Of a stretch of 64,000 nucleotides of DNA, positions 1 to 9,803 are shown piece by piece. Position 1 is the stretch's first letter; every line of letters begins with the position of its first letter. The stretch comes from Mycobacterium ostraviense. Lineage in GTDB: Bacteria; Actinomycetota; Actinomycetes; Mycobacteriales; Mycobacteriaceae. The stretch is from positions 457,116-521,115 of the forward strand of contig NZ_NKRE01000001.1 of the NCBI RefSeq assembly GCF_002705925.1, in the 5' to 3' direction. The position numbers and the translations under genes are program-made. The notes under the pieces were generated by a model. It ran no database searches and had not been told where the DNA came from. It saw only the letters and a list, made by a program, of their open reading frames with translations.

Positions 1-2
1 CG

Positions 3-317
3 TTCGACGCCAGCCTGGCCAGCCTGGCCGTCCGGGGGACGTTGGCGCTGTTCGGCGCCGCCTCCGGTCCGGTTCCACCGGTCGACCCGCAGCGCCTCAA
101 CGCGGCCGGGTCGGTATATCTGACCCGCCCGTCGCTGGTCCATTTCCTGCGCACCGGCGAGGAATTCGGCTGGCGCGCCGCCGAGCTGTTCGACGTCATC
201 GGCGCCGGGGTGGTCAACGTGGAGATCGGCGGTCGGTACCCGCTGGCCGAAGCGGCCCGGGCACACCAGGACTTGCAGGGCCGCAAGACAACCGGCTCAA
301 TAATGTTGCTGCCGTGA
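3..317 (+). CDS. quinone oxidoreductase (qor-like), C-terminal fragment
   Basis: Only the last ~104 residues are in the window; the gene enters from the left edge in an open frame. The text resembles the C-terminus of zinc-independent NADPH:quinone oxidoreductases of the MDR superfamily (conserved pattern LALFGAASGPVPPVDP, then LYxRPSL-like, ending in an ALxDLQGRKTTGSIML segment that closes the Rossmann half). It corresponds in position to Rv1454c (qor) of M. tuberculosis, which is also next to ctaB. Family members reduce quinones or enones with NADPH. The fragment has no catalytic core, so substrate cannot be judged. Confidence 0.85.
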   Translation, partial: FDASLASLAVRGTLALFGAASGPVPPVDPQRLNAAGSVYLTRPSLVHFLRTGEEFGWRAAELFDVIGAGVVNVEIGGRYPLAEAARAHQDLQGRKTTGSIMLLP

Positions 318-353
318 GTCGCTGACCCCGCCGCGTGAATCGACGGAGATAAC

Positions 354-701
354 GTGAGCCCTGCTCATCACCCCCAGATCAGACGGATGTTTGATCAGGC
401 CGACGTCGTGATGTCTCTTCTCGACCAGCAGGTTCAGCGGATGAGCGCCGAGGGGTTCACCGCGACACATCAGACAGGTGCCGTCGAGGTGACTGTCAAT
501 GGGCATCGACGCCTGACCGGACTCAGCATCGACCCTGGGATACTTGGCATGGGCGCCCATGAAGTGGCCCAGATGATCAACGAAACTATCAGTGCAGCAA
601 GTGATTACGCAGAGGAATGCATTACTGCTGACGTCGCGGAGCTAGCGGACAGTATTGCCGACGCCTTGGCGGCGATGCGGGACCTGCCGCCTCCGGCGTA
701 G
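354..701 (+). CDS. YbaB/EbfC-family DNA-binding protein
   Basis: 115 residues, GTG start 36 bp after the qor stop, preceded by a GGAG-like site. The central part VEVTVNGHRRLTGLSIDP followed by a helical C-terminus is the YbaB fold signature (small dimeric nucleoid-associated proteins; mycobacterial ESX loci carry the EspL version). Acidic C-terminal helix and Pro-rich tail are typical. It probably binds DNA as a dimer; no target can be inferred. It runs convergently into the leftover gene fragment that ends at 706. Confidence 0.7.
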   Translation: MSPAHHPQIRRMFDQADVVMSLLDQQVQRMSAEGFTATHQTGAVEVTVNGHRRLTGLSIDPGILGMGAHEVAQMINETISAASDYAEECITADVAELADSIADALAAMRDLPPPA

Positions 702-705
702 GACC

Positions 706-972
706 TCACGGCACCCAGATGCGGCGATCTTCCCGGTGAGCCGAGGGTGCCTCCAGCTGATAAGCGCCGTCGGCCCCGCGGGTGTAGGGGAAGATCAGCC
801 CGATCGCCACACCTTCGCGGTGCTCGACGCTGATCTCGATACCGTCCTGATTCGCCTCGGTCAATCTGACGTTGACCGCGACTGCCGCGGCGCGCAGGCT
901 GTCCTTCAACTCGGCGAGCGCACGCCACTGTGGGGCGATCTGCTCTGTTATCGGCAGCTCACGACCGCGGGG
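706..972 (-). pseudogene. hypothetical protein, C-terminal half (orphaned)
   Basis: An open minus-strand frame ending at 706 encodes a convincing C-terminal protein segment: alternating strands around VNVRLTEANQDGIEISVEHREG then a VAIGLIFPYTRG segment and a terminal RRIWVP. No good start codon is present upstream (only a TTG at 909), so the N-terminus is missing. The pattern is that of small mycobacterial hypothetical proteins that end in an 'xxxEHREGxAxxxxxPYxR' region (recollection of the family, not searched). The matching N-terminal half appears just upstream on the other strand (975-1150), which suggests that an inversion split the gene. Function unknown. Confidence 0.4.
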
Positions 973-974
973 AG

Positions 975-1150
975 TGACGGAGGAAGCACAAGCCGACCTC
1001 GACGAGTTGGTCGACGCCGCAACCGGGTTCGCACTCGAGCAGGTCCGCCTCGGCGGGTGAATTCCTGCCGTTCGCCCTCGCGTGCGTCCGCTGCCGGCCT
1101 CACCCGCTGTTCGCTCGGTCGAGCATGCCTACTCCCGCTGGCCCAGGCGA
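975..1150 (+). pseudogene. hypothetical protein, N-terminal half, frameshifted
   Basis: GTG at 975 opens a frame TEEAQADLDELVDAATGFALEQVRLGG that stops at 1060. If the frame is shifted within the GGCGGGTGA run it continues GEFLPFALACV, which is the usual continuation of mycobacterial hypothetical proteins starting with 'T(D/E)EAQxDLDxLxDAA..FA...GEFLPFA'. It therefore looks like the front half of a gene whose rear half lies inverted at 706-972. Both halves are non-functional. Between about 1150 and 1410 no gene was recognised. Confidence 0.4.
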
Positions 1151-1410
1151 ACCTCGGCCCTGGCACGGTGCTGATCGAGTGGCCCGAATTGTTGGACGCA
1201 ACTGCGACTTTCCCATCAGCCACATCAGTCTCCGCGGGTTCGCGGTGTCTCGTCCTGCCCACCTGGTAGCGACAAATTCGTTGCGCGCCTTGGCTTGTCG
1301 CTGACAGGCGGGCGTGCATCCGGGTCAGCCAGCGACCAATGTGAATGATGTGATTGCCGGGCCAGCCGGTTCCAGGACTCCGCAGCGCGGTGACTAAATC
1401 AGCATCAGCC

Positions 1411-4400
1411 CTAGGTGAACCGGACGACGCTGCCCGGTACCAGGCGTTCCACTCGTCCGCGGCATTCCACTTCCACCGGCGGCACATCACGCGGTTCGAC
1501 GCTGATCTCCGCACCCTTGCCGCTGACCCGCAGGTGTAGGTGGTTACCGCGGTAGTGAATTGGAAAGCCAAGCGCACCAAGGTATTCCGGCCAGAGCGGA
1601 GACAGCACGATGCGATCGCCCCGGATCTCGAGGCCGGTGAAGCACCGTTGCACGAAATCGACACTGCCGGCCATGGCGGCCAGATGAACGCCTTCCGAAG
1701 TGGTGCCACCCTGGATGTCGGCGATGTCAGACTTGAGCACCTGCTGGAAAAACTCCAGCGCCCGATCCCGATTGGCCCGCGCCAGCACCCAGCCATGGAC
1801 GACCGCACTCAGCGTCGACCCATGTGACGTACGCGCGAGGTAATAGTCGACCATCTCCGGAATCCGGCGCGGATCCAGGTGATAGTCCAGCCGGTCCAGC
1901 AGCTCCCGCAATTCGTCGGCCGACAGCAGGTAGAGCAGCATCAGCACATCGGCCTGCTTGGAGGCCCGGTATCGGTTGACGTCGTCGTCCTCGGCTTCGA
2001 GGATGCGGTCGAGCCGCTGAATATTGCGGTATCGCCGCCGGTAAGCATCCCAATCCAGTTCCAGCAATTGCTCGTATCCTTCGAACTGGCTGATCACACC
2101 ATCGTGGAACGGGACGAACATGCGCCTGCTGACGTGGTCCCAGTGGGCGAGTTCCTCGTCGGTCAAGCCCAGCTCTTCGCACAGGTCCAGCCGGTTCGGC
2201 AGCGGCATCAGCTGCAGTGCGTCGATCGCCCGCAGGATCACCCAGACCGCCATCACGTTGGTATAGGCGTTGTTGTCCACGCCGTCATATGGCCGGTCCG
2301 GGTAGCCGGAGTGGAATTCGTCGGGCCCGATGACTCCGTTGATGGTGTAGCGGTCGCGGTCCCGGTCGTAGGTGGCCCGGCTCACCCAGAACCGCGCGAT
2401 CTCGGCCATCATCTCGGTGCCGTAGTCGATCATGTACGCCAAATCACCGGTGACCTGGTAGAAGTTCCATACGTTGTAGGCGACGGCGATACCGATGTGG
2501 TGCGCGCGGTGGCTGGCATCGGGTCGCCACCGCCCGGATCGCGGATTCAAGTGCTGCTCCGGGCTTTCCTCTCGCCCGTCGCTCCCGGACTGCCATGGGT
2601 ACATTGCGCCGCGGTAACCGGCCAGCTTGGCCGCGCCCCGCGCCTCCACCAAGCGCCGATGCCGGTACCGGAGCAGCGACCGCGTGACCGTGGGAACTCG
2701 CAGGTTCAGCACCGGAAAGATGAACAGCTCGTCCCAGAAGATATGGCCGCGGTATGCCTCGCCATGCAGCCCGCGGGCCGGGACTCCGACATCGAGTTCC
2801 TCGCTGTTGTAGGACACCGTCTGCAGTAGATGCAGCAGATGCAGCCGCAAGACTCGCAATTCTTCGGTGTGGTTGCTGAATTCGATCGACACCCGCTCCC
2901 ACAAATGTGCCCAGGCGAGCCGATGGGCAGCACAGGTCTCGGCGAACCGTCCTTGGCGGGCGAGCCTGCGCTCGGCTCCGGTCGACGGGTGTGACGTGGC
3001 AACGTCACGCCCGGTCACCAGGGTGACGATCTTCTCCACGGTCAGCGGCTGACCCGGTTTCAGGTCGGCGAAAATTTGGTGGCCGATTTCGAATTCTTCG
3101 TCGAGCAGTCGATATGTCGCGGGCGCCGGCGCATCGCCGTGCCACACGCTGGTCCGCGCGGCCAGCGCGACCGGGATTTTCGACTGGGTGGTCTCGACGG
3201 ACATCAGCACCGAATTCTCTGACAGTGCAACCTTTTCCAGTCCCTGTAGGTGGTTGCTGGCCAAGTCCCGGTAACGCTCCACCCCGGAGTTGCGGACGTC
3301 GCCGTCCAGGGTTGACCGGATCTCGATTGTCCCTTCCCAGTCCTGGGCCACGACGGTGGTTTGCAGCGCCGCCACGTGCACCTGGTTCATCGCCACGAAC
3401 CGGTGCTGCGTGATCGAGGTGGTACGGCCCGCGTCGTCGCGGTAGGTCAGCTCCCGAGTGAGCACCGCGCCGCGCAGGTCGAGCGTCTGGCGGTAAGACA
3501 GCAACGTCACCGCGTCGAGGTCCAACCAGTCACCGTCGCCGATGCGGAAGGTCAACGGAAGCCAGTTGGGCAGATTCACCAGGCTCTCGTGCGCAGTCCG
3601 GGTACCCGCGACCAGATCATCGAGCCGGTTGTACACACCGGCGGCATAGGTTCCCGGGTAATGGACTTGGCCGGCCTTGGATTCGGGAGCAGCCCCTCGA
3701 GTGGCGAAGTAGCCGTTGCCCACCGTGCACAGCGCTTCACGCAGCTTTTCGTTGGGCGGGTCATAACCTTCCCAGGTGAAAGTCCAACCGCGAGCGCGGG
3801 TCTCCCGGTCATAGGCCAGCCACCTGGCGCCGCGCCGAACGAAGTCACGAGCTTCCGTGGGGCTGGTCAGCGTGAAGCTGGCGGCGGTGGGGCGGTCACC
3901 GTCGCGGTCGTGGCGGACCACGACCCCGATACCGCTGAACCGCACCGCATCGAAGGCGTCCTCGTCGGTGAGGTCGCCACCGATGTAGATCGGCAGCACC
4001 CGGCCCGGTTGCGGCCCCGATTCGACCCCCGATTCGATGACGTGATCGCGGATCCAGGCAAGTGCGGTGCCCTTGTCCCAGTCGACATCCGGGCGCAGTT
4101 CGACAACCCCGCGGCCGGTAATCAGCCGAAGGCCGTGTCGTCGGCTCTGCCGGTGCGCTGCCGCGATCACGTCGGGCACCTGCTCATGCGCGACCTTGCC
4201 ATAGTGCACGCGGACCCCGAACCGGGTGTGTTCAACGTGCGCGCCCGATGTCGGGCCCAGTTCCTCTTGAAGTGTGGTTGCTGCGCTTGCCATTACGGGG
4301 ACCGCGGCGGCCGCCGCGTCATGCTGATACCGGGTGCCGTCGGGTGCCATCAGGTCAAATCCGTGGCTGCCGGCATACCAGATGCCCGGCAGCCCAACCC

Positions 4401-5124
4401 GGTTGCGAATATCCGCCAGATCCCGGCCGGACAACATCGCGACCGGGCACTGCATCGACAAATCCGCCAGCGCCTCGGCCGCGCCGTCGACCAGCGTGGC
4501 GAGGTCGGGGTCCGGCACGATCTCCGACAGCGTGCTGTCGTAATTCACACAGACGAACGGCTGCCGGCCGGAGACCATCCCGATCACCTGACCATAGGAA
4601 TCCAGCGCGTTGGGGCGCCGCGACATGCATTCGTCGCCGGTGCGGACCATGACGTCGGAGAGATCGGCGACGACGACGTCGGCGCCGCAGTGCAGTAGTT
4701 CGTCGGGATGCCCCTCCTGGTCGAGACCGACGACGTAGGCGAAGCCGCACTCACGGGCCGCCGCCACCCCGCCGCTATCACCCGCGACCACCGCCGACCG
4801 CTCCGCGGCCACTCCCAGTTTGCCGGCGGCCGCTAACAGGCCGATGCAGTAGCGCTTGGTGGGGAGTTCCGGTGCCCCCGCGGGGGCTCGCTCGACCCGG
4901 GCGGTGAACGGTTCGGCGATCCCCGTCGCCTCCAGGACTCGGATGCTGTGGCCGGCCGGCGAGTAGAGGGCGGTGACCAAACCGGCCTGGCGGAGCCTAT
5001 GGGCAAGCGCGAGGGTCGACTCCATCACCGAGTTGTCGGGCTCGGGTCGCGTCGACACGGCAGGAGTGTCGAGAACGAAGATCACCCCGTCGTGCCGACG
5101 CGGATCGATCGTGAACGACTTCAT
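1411..5124 (-). CDS. otsB1: OtsB1-like HAD / trehalose-phosphatase-like / GH65 fusion protein
   Basis: 1237 residues, close to M. tuberculosis Rv2006 (OtsB1, about 1.3k residues). Three parts: an N-terminal HAD-like domain (about 1-170, FVLDTP and AVVAGDSGG motifs), a trehalose-6-phosphate-phosphatase-like domain (about 185-440), and a glycoside hydrolase family 65 domain (about 455-1237) with HGEAYRGHIFWDE, WQSGSDGREES and the GPDEFH motif holding the family's general acid Glu. The phosphatase motif I reads N194-Y-D-S-T instead of D-x-D-G-T, so the nucleophile Asp is lost and trehalose phosphatase activity is unlikely; OtsB1 of M. tuberculosis is likewise regarded as inactive, with OtsB2 the working enzyme. 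GH65 members cleave or phosphorolyse alpha-glucosides such as trehalose or maltose. Start ATG at 5124 is followed by a typical HAD beta-strand. Substrate is open. Confidence 0.85.
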   Translation of the reverse strand: MKSFTIDPRRHDGVIFVLDTPAVSTRPEPDNSVMESTLALAHRLRQAGLVTALYSPAGHSIRVLEATGIAEPFTARVERAPAGAPELPTKRYCIGLLAAAGKLGVAAERSAVVAGDSGGVAAARECGFAYVVGLDQEGHPDELLHCGADVVVADLSDVMVRTGDECMSRRPNALDSYGQVIGMVSGRQPFVCVNYDSTLSEIVPDPDLATLVDGAAEALADLSMQCPVAMLSGRDLADIRNRVGLPGIWYAGSHGFDLMAPDGTRYQHDAAAAAVPVMASAATTLQEELGPTSGAHVEHTRFGVRVHYGKVAHEQVPDVIAAAHRQSRRHGLRLITGRGVVELRPDVDWDKGTALAWIRDHVIESGVESGPQPGRVLPIYIGGDLTDEDAFDAVRFSGIGVVVRHDRDGDRPTAASFTLTSPTEARDFVRRGARWLAYDRETRARGWTFTWEGYDPPNEKLREALCTVGNGYFATRGAAPESKAGQVHYPGTYAAGVYNRLDDLVAGTRTAHESLVNLPNWLPLTFRIGDGDWLDLDAVTLLSYRQTLDLRGAVLTRELTYRDDAGRTTSITQHRFVAMNQVHVAALQTTVVAQDWEGTIEIRSTLDGDVRNSGVERYRDLASNHLQGLEKVALSENSVLMSVETTQSKIPVALAARTSVWHGDAPAPATYRLLDEEFEIGHQIFADLKPGQPLTVEKIVTLVTGRDVATSHPSTGAERRLARQGRFAETCAAHRLAWAHLWERVSIEFSNHTEELRVLRLHLLHLLQTVSYNSEELDVGVPARGLHGEAYRGHIFWDELFIFPVLNLRVPTVTRSLLRYRHRRLVEARGAAKLAGYRGAMYPWQSGSDGREESPEQHLNPRSGRWRPDASHRAHHIGIAVAYNVWNFYQVTGDLAYMIDYGTEMMAEIARFWVSRATYDRDRDRYTINGVIGPDEFHSGYPDRPYDGVDNNAYTNVMAVWVILRAIDALQLMPLPNRLDLCEELGLTDEELAHWDHVSRRMFVPFHDGVISQFEGYEQLLELDWDAYRRRYRNIQRLDRILEAEDDDVNRYRASKQADVLMLLYLLSADELRELLDRLDYHLDPRRIPEMVDYYLARTSHGSTLSAVVHGWVLARANRDRALEFFQQVLKSDIADIQGGTTSEGVHLAAMAGSVDFVQRCFTGLEIRGDRIVLSPLWPEYLGALGFPIHYRGNHLHLRVSGKGAEISVEPRDVPPVEVECRGRVERLVPGSVVRFT

Positions 5125-5302
5125 CGCGGGGATCCCCCTAGGCCCGGGTACTCAACGTCCAATGGTCGCGCGCGTTTGCAACGGCGAGAACCCTTTCCGG
5201 GCCATCCGAGCATTTCGGCAGCCGATTAGTGACAAAGGTCCCGTCGAGCTGAGGCAGCTCGGCCATGGCGGCACGCCGCTCGGAACTACGGCCGCTTGAA
5301 AA

Positions 5303-6286
5303 CTAGAGCAGGGTAGGCAGGCCCAACGCCGAGTCGACCGCCAATGCGCAGAAGACCAACGCCAGATAGTTGTTCGACTGCAGGAACAAGCGCAGCGGCT
5401 TGACCGGCTCACCGGCGCGGACACCCGCGTCCAACTGATGTGCCATCGCCAGGAACCACGCACCCGCCACCACGGCCACCGCGGCGTACAGCCACCCGGT
5501 CGCCGGCGTCAGCGCCAGCGTCGCCAACACGGTCAGCCAGGTGTAGATCAAGATCTGCCTGGTGACCTGACGTTCGGTCGCAACCGCGGGCAGCATGGGC
5601 ACGCCGGCCTCTTGGTAGTCCTCCTTGTAGCGCATCGCCAGGGCCCAGGTATGCGGCGGCGTCCAGAAGAAGACGATCGCGAACATCGCCAGCGCCGGCC
5701 ACGCCAGGGTGCCGGTGACCGCCGACCAGCCGATCATCACCGGCATGCAGCCGGCCGCCCCGCCCCACACCACGTTCTGGGAGGTGCGGCGCTTGAGCAG
5801 CAACGTGTAGACGAACACGTAGAACGCCACCGTCGCCAACGCCAGCAGCCCCGACAGCAAGTTCGTCGTCCACCACAGCCAGAGAACGGAGACCACCGTC
5901 AGCGCCAAACCGAAGGCCAGCGCGCTTCTGGTCGGCACCGCGGCACGTGCGAGCGGCCGGCGCGCCGTCCGCTTCATCACCTTGTCGATGTCGGCGTCGG
6001 CCACACAGTTGAGGGTGTTCGCGCCGCCGGCGGCCATCATCCCGCCGATCAGCGTGTTGAGAATGACCAGCGGATGGACGCTGCCGCGATCGGCAAGCAG
6101 CATCGCCGGAATGGCGGTGACCAGCAGCAGCTCGATGACCCGCGGCTTGGTCAACGCCAGGTAGGCCAACGCTGTTGCGAGCGCGCGGCTCTTCTTCGAC
6201 GTCGCGGTGCCTGGCGCGTAGTGGCGCCTGGCCATGCCAGGTATGCCAGGTATGCGGCCCGTCGCGACGCGGCCACGATCGCTCAC
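5303..6286 (-). CDS. ctaB: protoheme IX farnesyltransferase CtaB
   Basis: UbiA-family polytopic membrane prenyltransferase that makes heme O from protoheme for the aa3 cytochrome oxidase. The first Asp-rich site [21 protein letters not shown] and the conserved block [18 protein letters not shown] are present, with about nine hydrophobic segments. I place the start at GTG 6286 (VSDRGRVAT...), because AGGAG lies 7 bases upstream on the minus strand; a longer ATG version starts at 6316. The N-terminus contains a 9-bp direct repeat (6234-6251) coding IPG-IPG. Divergent from tkt, as in M. tuberculosis (Rv1451/Rv1449c). Confidence 0.96.
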   Translation of the reverse strand: MSDRGRVATGRIPGIPGMARRHYAPGTATSKKSRALATALAYLALTKPRVIELLLVTAIPAMLLADRGSVHPLVILNTLIGGMMAAGGANTLNCVADADIDKVMKRTARRPLARAAVPTRSALAFGLALTVVSVLWLWWTTNLLSGLLALATVAFYVFVYTLLLKRRTSQNVVWGGAAGCMPVMIGWSAVTGTLAWPALAMFAIVFFWTPPHTWALAMRYKEDYQEAGVPMLPAVATERQVTRQILIYTWLTVLATLALTPATGWLYAAVAVVAGAWFLAMAHQLDAGVRAGEPVKPLRLFLQSNNYLALVFCALAVDSALGLPTLL

Positions 6287-6579
6287 GAAATAACTCCTCG
6301 GGGAACGGCCGCGCACAGCTTCTACTACGCACGATGGTAGACGGCGTCGCCGCGGCAGCAGTGCCGCAGGGTCGATTCACAGCAATTTTTCCGGCCTTGC
6401 GGCACTGATTGCACAGCGTACGCAGCCGACAGGCTATTTTCACAGTGCTGTTGGACGCTTTGCGACAGGCCGCGATGGTTACTCCAACTTGGGGCCTGCA
6501 ACCGCCGGCCATCCCGCACTAGGGTGGGATTGATCAGTTTGATGACCCTGGACTGCGGACTGAACTGAGGACTGAATCT

Positions 6580-8670
6580 GTGACCACACTCGAAGAGATC
6601 TCGACGCTTACGCAACCGCGCCACCCCGACGACTGGACCGAGATCGATTCGGCTGCGGTCGACACCATCCGGGTGCTTGCCGCGGACGCTGTCCAAAAGG
6701 TCGGCAACGGTCACCCCGGAACAGCCATGAGTCTGGCTCCGCTGGCCTACACCCTATTTCAGCGCACGATGGTTCACGATCCGAGCGACACCACCTGGCT
6801 GGGCCGCGACCGATTCGTGTTGTCGTGCGGGCACAGCAGCCTGACGCTCTACATCCAGCTCTACCTCGGCGGCTTCGGCCTCGAACTATCCGACATCGAG
6901 TCGCTGCGCACCTGGGGTTCCAAGACTCCCGGACACCCGGAATTCCGGCACACCCGAGGTGTGGAGATCACCACCGGCCCGCTGGGTCAGGGGCTGGCGT
7001 CGGCGGTCGGGATGGCCATGGCGTCGCGGTACGAACGTGGTCTGTTCGACCCGGACGCCGAGCCGGGCACCAGCCCCTTCGACCACCACATCTACGTGAT
7101 CGCCTCCGACGGGGACATCGAGGAAGGGGTGACGTCCGAAGCGTCGTCTCTGGCCGCCGTTCAGCAGCTGGGCAACCTGATCGTGTTCTACGACCACAAC
7201 CAGATCTCGATCGAGGACGACACCAACATCGCGCTGTGCGAGGACACCGCCGCCCGCTACCGCGCCTACGGCTGGCACGTGCAGGAGGTGGAGGGCGGCG
7301 AAAACGTCGTCGGGATCGAAGAGGCCATCGCCAACGCGAAGGCCGTCACCGACCGGCCATCGTTCATCTCGCTGCGGACCATCATCGGCTACCCGGCGCC
7401 GAATCTGATGAACACCGGTAAGGCGCACGGCGCGGCCCTCGGCGACGACGAGGTGGCCGCCGTCAAGAAGGTGTTGGGATTCGACCCCGACAAGACATTC
7501 GAGGTTCGCGAGGACGTCCTCACCCACACCCGGGGTCTGGTGGCTCGTGGCAAAGAAGCCCACGACCGCTGGCAGGTCGAGTTCGACGCCTGGGCACAAC
7601 GCGAACCGGAACGCAAGGCGCTCCTGGATAGGTTGACCGCCGAGCAGTTGCCCGACGGCTGGGACGACGACCTGCCGCATTGGGAACCCGGGTCCAAAGC
7701 GCTGGCCACCCGAGCGGCCTCCGGCGAGGTGCTTTCTGCCCTGGGACCGAAGCTGCCGGAGTTGTGGGGTGGGTCCGCGGACCTGGCGGGCAGCAACAAC
7801 ACCACCATGAAGGGTGCGGATTCCTTTGGCCCGCCGTCGATTTCGACCAAGGATTACACCGCGCACTGGTATGGCCGAACCCTGCACTTCGGGGTCCGCG
7901 AACATGCGATGGGCGCCATCCTGTCCGGCATCGTGCTGCACGGCCCCACCCGCGCCTATGGCGGCACGTTCTTACAGTTCTCCGATTACATGCGCCCGGC
8001 GGTGCGGCTGGCTGCTCTGATGGATATCGACACCATCTACGTCTGGACGCACGACTCGATCGGGCTGGGCGAGGATGGGCCGACCCACCAGCCGATCGAG
8101 CACCTTGCGGCGCTGCGGGCGATTCCCCAGCTCTCGGTGGTACGCCCGGGCGACGCCAACGAGACCGCATATGCCTGGCGCACGATACTGGCCCGCGGCA
8201 ACGGCAGCGGTCCGGTCGGGTTGATTTTGACCCGGCAGGGCCTACCGATACTCGAGGGCACCAGCGCCGAGGGTGTCGCCCGTGGCGGGTATGTGCTCGG
8301 CGACGACAGCGATGACGAGCCTGACGTGGTGATAATCGCTACCGGCTCGGAGCTGCAGCTCGCGGTCGAGGCGCAGAAGTTGTTGGCGGACAAGGACATC
8401 ATCGCGCGAGTGGTGTCGATGCCCTGCGTGGAGTGGTTCGAGTCCCAGCCACCGGACTACCGCGACAGCGTGTTGCCGCCGTCGGTCTCGGCCAGGGTCG
8501 CCGTCGAGGCCGGTGTCGCGCAGTGCTGGCACAAACTGGTCGGGGATACCGGCGAGATCATCTCGATCGAGCACTACGGCGAATCCGCCGACTACAAGAC
8601 GTTGTTCCGGGAATTCGGCTTTACCGCGCAAGCGGTTGCCGCCGCCGCGGAACGAGCACTCGACAACTGA
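6580..8670 (+). CDS. tkt: transketolase
   Basis: 696 residues, full length. It transfers two-carbon ketol units between sugar phosphates in the non-oxidative pentose-phosphate pathway, with thiamine diphosphate and Mg2+. Visible: [10 protein letters not shown] (His near the cofactor), the ThDP motif SDGDIEEG...NQISI, and [11 protein letters not shown] with the catalytic Glu. GTG start, matching the M. tuberculosis N-terminus TTLEEIS. First gene of tkt-tal-zwf2-opcA-pgl; the 293-bp gap to ctaB (6287-6579) must hold both divergent promoters, but I could not fix a -10 box. Confidence 0.98.
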   Translation: MTTLEEISTLTQPRHPDDWTEIDSAAVDTIRVLAADAVQKVGNGHPGTAMSLAPLAYTLFQRTMVHDPSDTTWLGRDRFVLSCGHSSLTLYIQLYLGGFGLELSDIESLRTWGSKTPGHPEFRHTRGVEITTGPLGQGLASAVGMAMASRYERGLFDPDAEPGTSPFDHHIYVIASDGDIEEGVTSEASSLAAVQQLGNLIVFYDHNQISIEDDTNIALCEDTAARYRAYGWHVQEVEGGENVVGIEEAIANAKAVTDRPSFISLRTIIGYPAPNLMNTGKAHGAALGDDEVAAVKKVLGFDPDKTFEVREDVLTHTRGLVARGKEAHDRWQVEFDAWAQREPERKALLDRLTAEQLPDGWDDDLPHWEPGSKALATRAASGEVLSALGPKLPELWGGSADLAGSNNTTMKGADSFGPPSISTKDYTAHWYGRTLHFGVREHAMGAILSGIVLHGPTRAYGGTFLQFSDYMRPAVRLAALMDIDTIYVWTHDSIGLGEDGPTHQPIEHLAALRAIPQLSVVRPGDANETAYAWRTILARGNGSGPVGLILTRQGLPILEGTSAEGVARGGYVLGDDSDDEPDVVIIATGSELQLAVEAQKLLADKDIIARVVSMPCVEWFESQPPDYRDSVLPPSVSARVAVEAGVAQCWHKLVGDTGEIISIEHYGESADYKTLFREFGFTAQAVAAAAERALDN

Positions 8671-8684
8671 GAAAGGGCGTTTCC

Positions 8685-9803
8685 ATGAGTCAGAACCCCA
8701 ACCTCGCCGCGCTCAGCGCCGTGGGCGTATCCGTGTGGCTGGACGACCTGTCCCGCGACCGACTGAATTCGGGCAATCTGCAGGAGCTGATCGACACCAA
8801 GTGTGTCGTCGGCGTGACCACTAATCCGTCGATCTTCCAGAAGGCGCTGGCCGAAGGCGATGCCTACAACGGCCAGATCGCCGAGCTGGCCGAGCGCGGA
8901 GCTGACGTGGACGCCACGGTGCGCACCGCCACCACCGACGACGTGCGCCGGGCTTGCGACGTGTTCGCTCCGGTGTGGGAGGCTTCCGACGGACTGGACG
9001 GCCGGGTGTCGATCGAGGTCGACCCGCGGCTTGCGCACGACACCGACAAGACGATCCAGCAGGCTGTCGAGCTGTGGAAGATCGTCGACCGGCCAAACCT
9101 GTTCATCAAGATTCCGGCCACGAAGGCCGGCCTGCCCGCCATCACCGCGGTTCTGGCCGAAGGCATTTCGGTCAACGTCACGTTGATCTTCTCCGTCGAA
9201 CGCTACCGTGAGGTCGTGGACGCCTACCTGGCCGGAATCGAGAAGGCACGAGAAGCCGGCCAGGACCTATCCAAGATCCACTCGGTGGCATCGTTTTTCG
9301 TGTCCAGGGTGGACACCGAAATCGACAAACGGCTGGAAAAGCTCGGATCGCAGGACGCAGTGGCATTGCGCGGGCAGGCCGGGGTGGCCAACGCCCGCCT
9401 CGCCTATGCCGCCTACCAGGAAGTCTTCGGGGGCGGAGATCGTTTCCGAGCCCTCAAGACCCACGGCGCCCGCGTACAACGCCCCCTGTGGGCTTCGACC
9501 GGCGTCAAGAACCCCGACTACGCCGACACTCTCTATGTCACCGAGTTGGCGGCCCCCGACACAGTGAACACCATGCCGGAACCGACGCTGGACGCCGTCG
9601 CCGATCATGGCGTGATCAAAGGAGATACCGTCAGCGGCACCGCATCCGACGCGCAGCAGGTATTCGACAAACTTCAGGCGGCCGGCGTCGACCTTGACGA
9701 TGTGTTCGTCGTACTGGAGGACGAAGGCGTGGCGAAGTTCGAGGCGGCGTGGACCGAGCTGCTCAAAGAGACTCAGGCGCAGCTCGACTCCGTAACCAAA
9801 TGA
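8685..9803 (+). CDS. tal: transaldolase
   Basis: 373 residues, same length as M. tuberculosis Tal. It transfers a dihydroxyacetone unit from sedoheptulose-7-phosphate to glyceraldehyde-3-phosphate. The Schiff-base Lys sits in [12 protein letters not shown] and the family motif [13 protein letters not shown] is near the N-terminus. ATG 8685 is preceded by GAAAGGG and lies 14 bp after the tkt stop; an upstream extension of the frame lies inside tkt and is rejected. Its stop overlaps the zwf2 start (ATGA), so translation is probably coupled. Confidence 0.98.
   Translation: MSQNPNLAALSAVGVSVWLDDLSRDRLNSGNLQELIDTKCVVGVTTNPSIFQKALAEGDAYNGQIAELAERGADVDATVRTATTDDVRRACDVFAPVWEASDGLDGRVSIEVDPRLAHDTDKTIQQAVELWKIVDRPNLFIKIPATKAGLPAITAVLAEGISVNVTLIFSVERYREVVDAYLAGIEKAREAGQDLSKIHSVASFFVSRVDTEIDKRLEKLGSQDAVALRGQAGVANARLAYAAYQEVFGGGDRFRALKTHGARVQRPLWASTGVKNPDYADTLYVTELAAPDTVNTMPEPTLDAVADHGVIKGDTVSGTASDAQQVFDKLQAAGVDLDDVFVVLEDEGVAKFEAAWTELLKETQAQLDSVTK

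Noticed and set aside
3361..4698. 445-codon plus-strand frame opposite the OtsB1-like gene
   Set aside because: Antisense shadow of a long GC-rich gene; no conserved motif.
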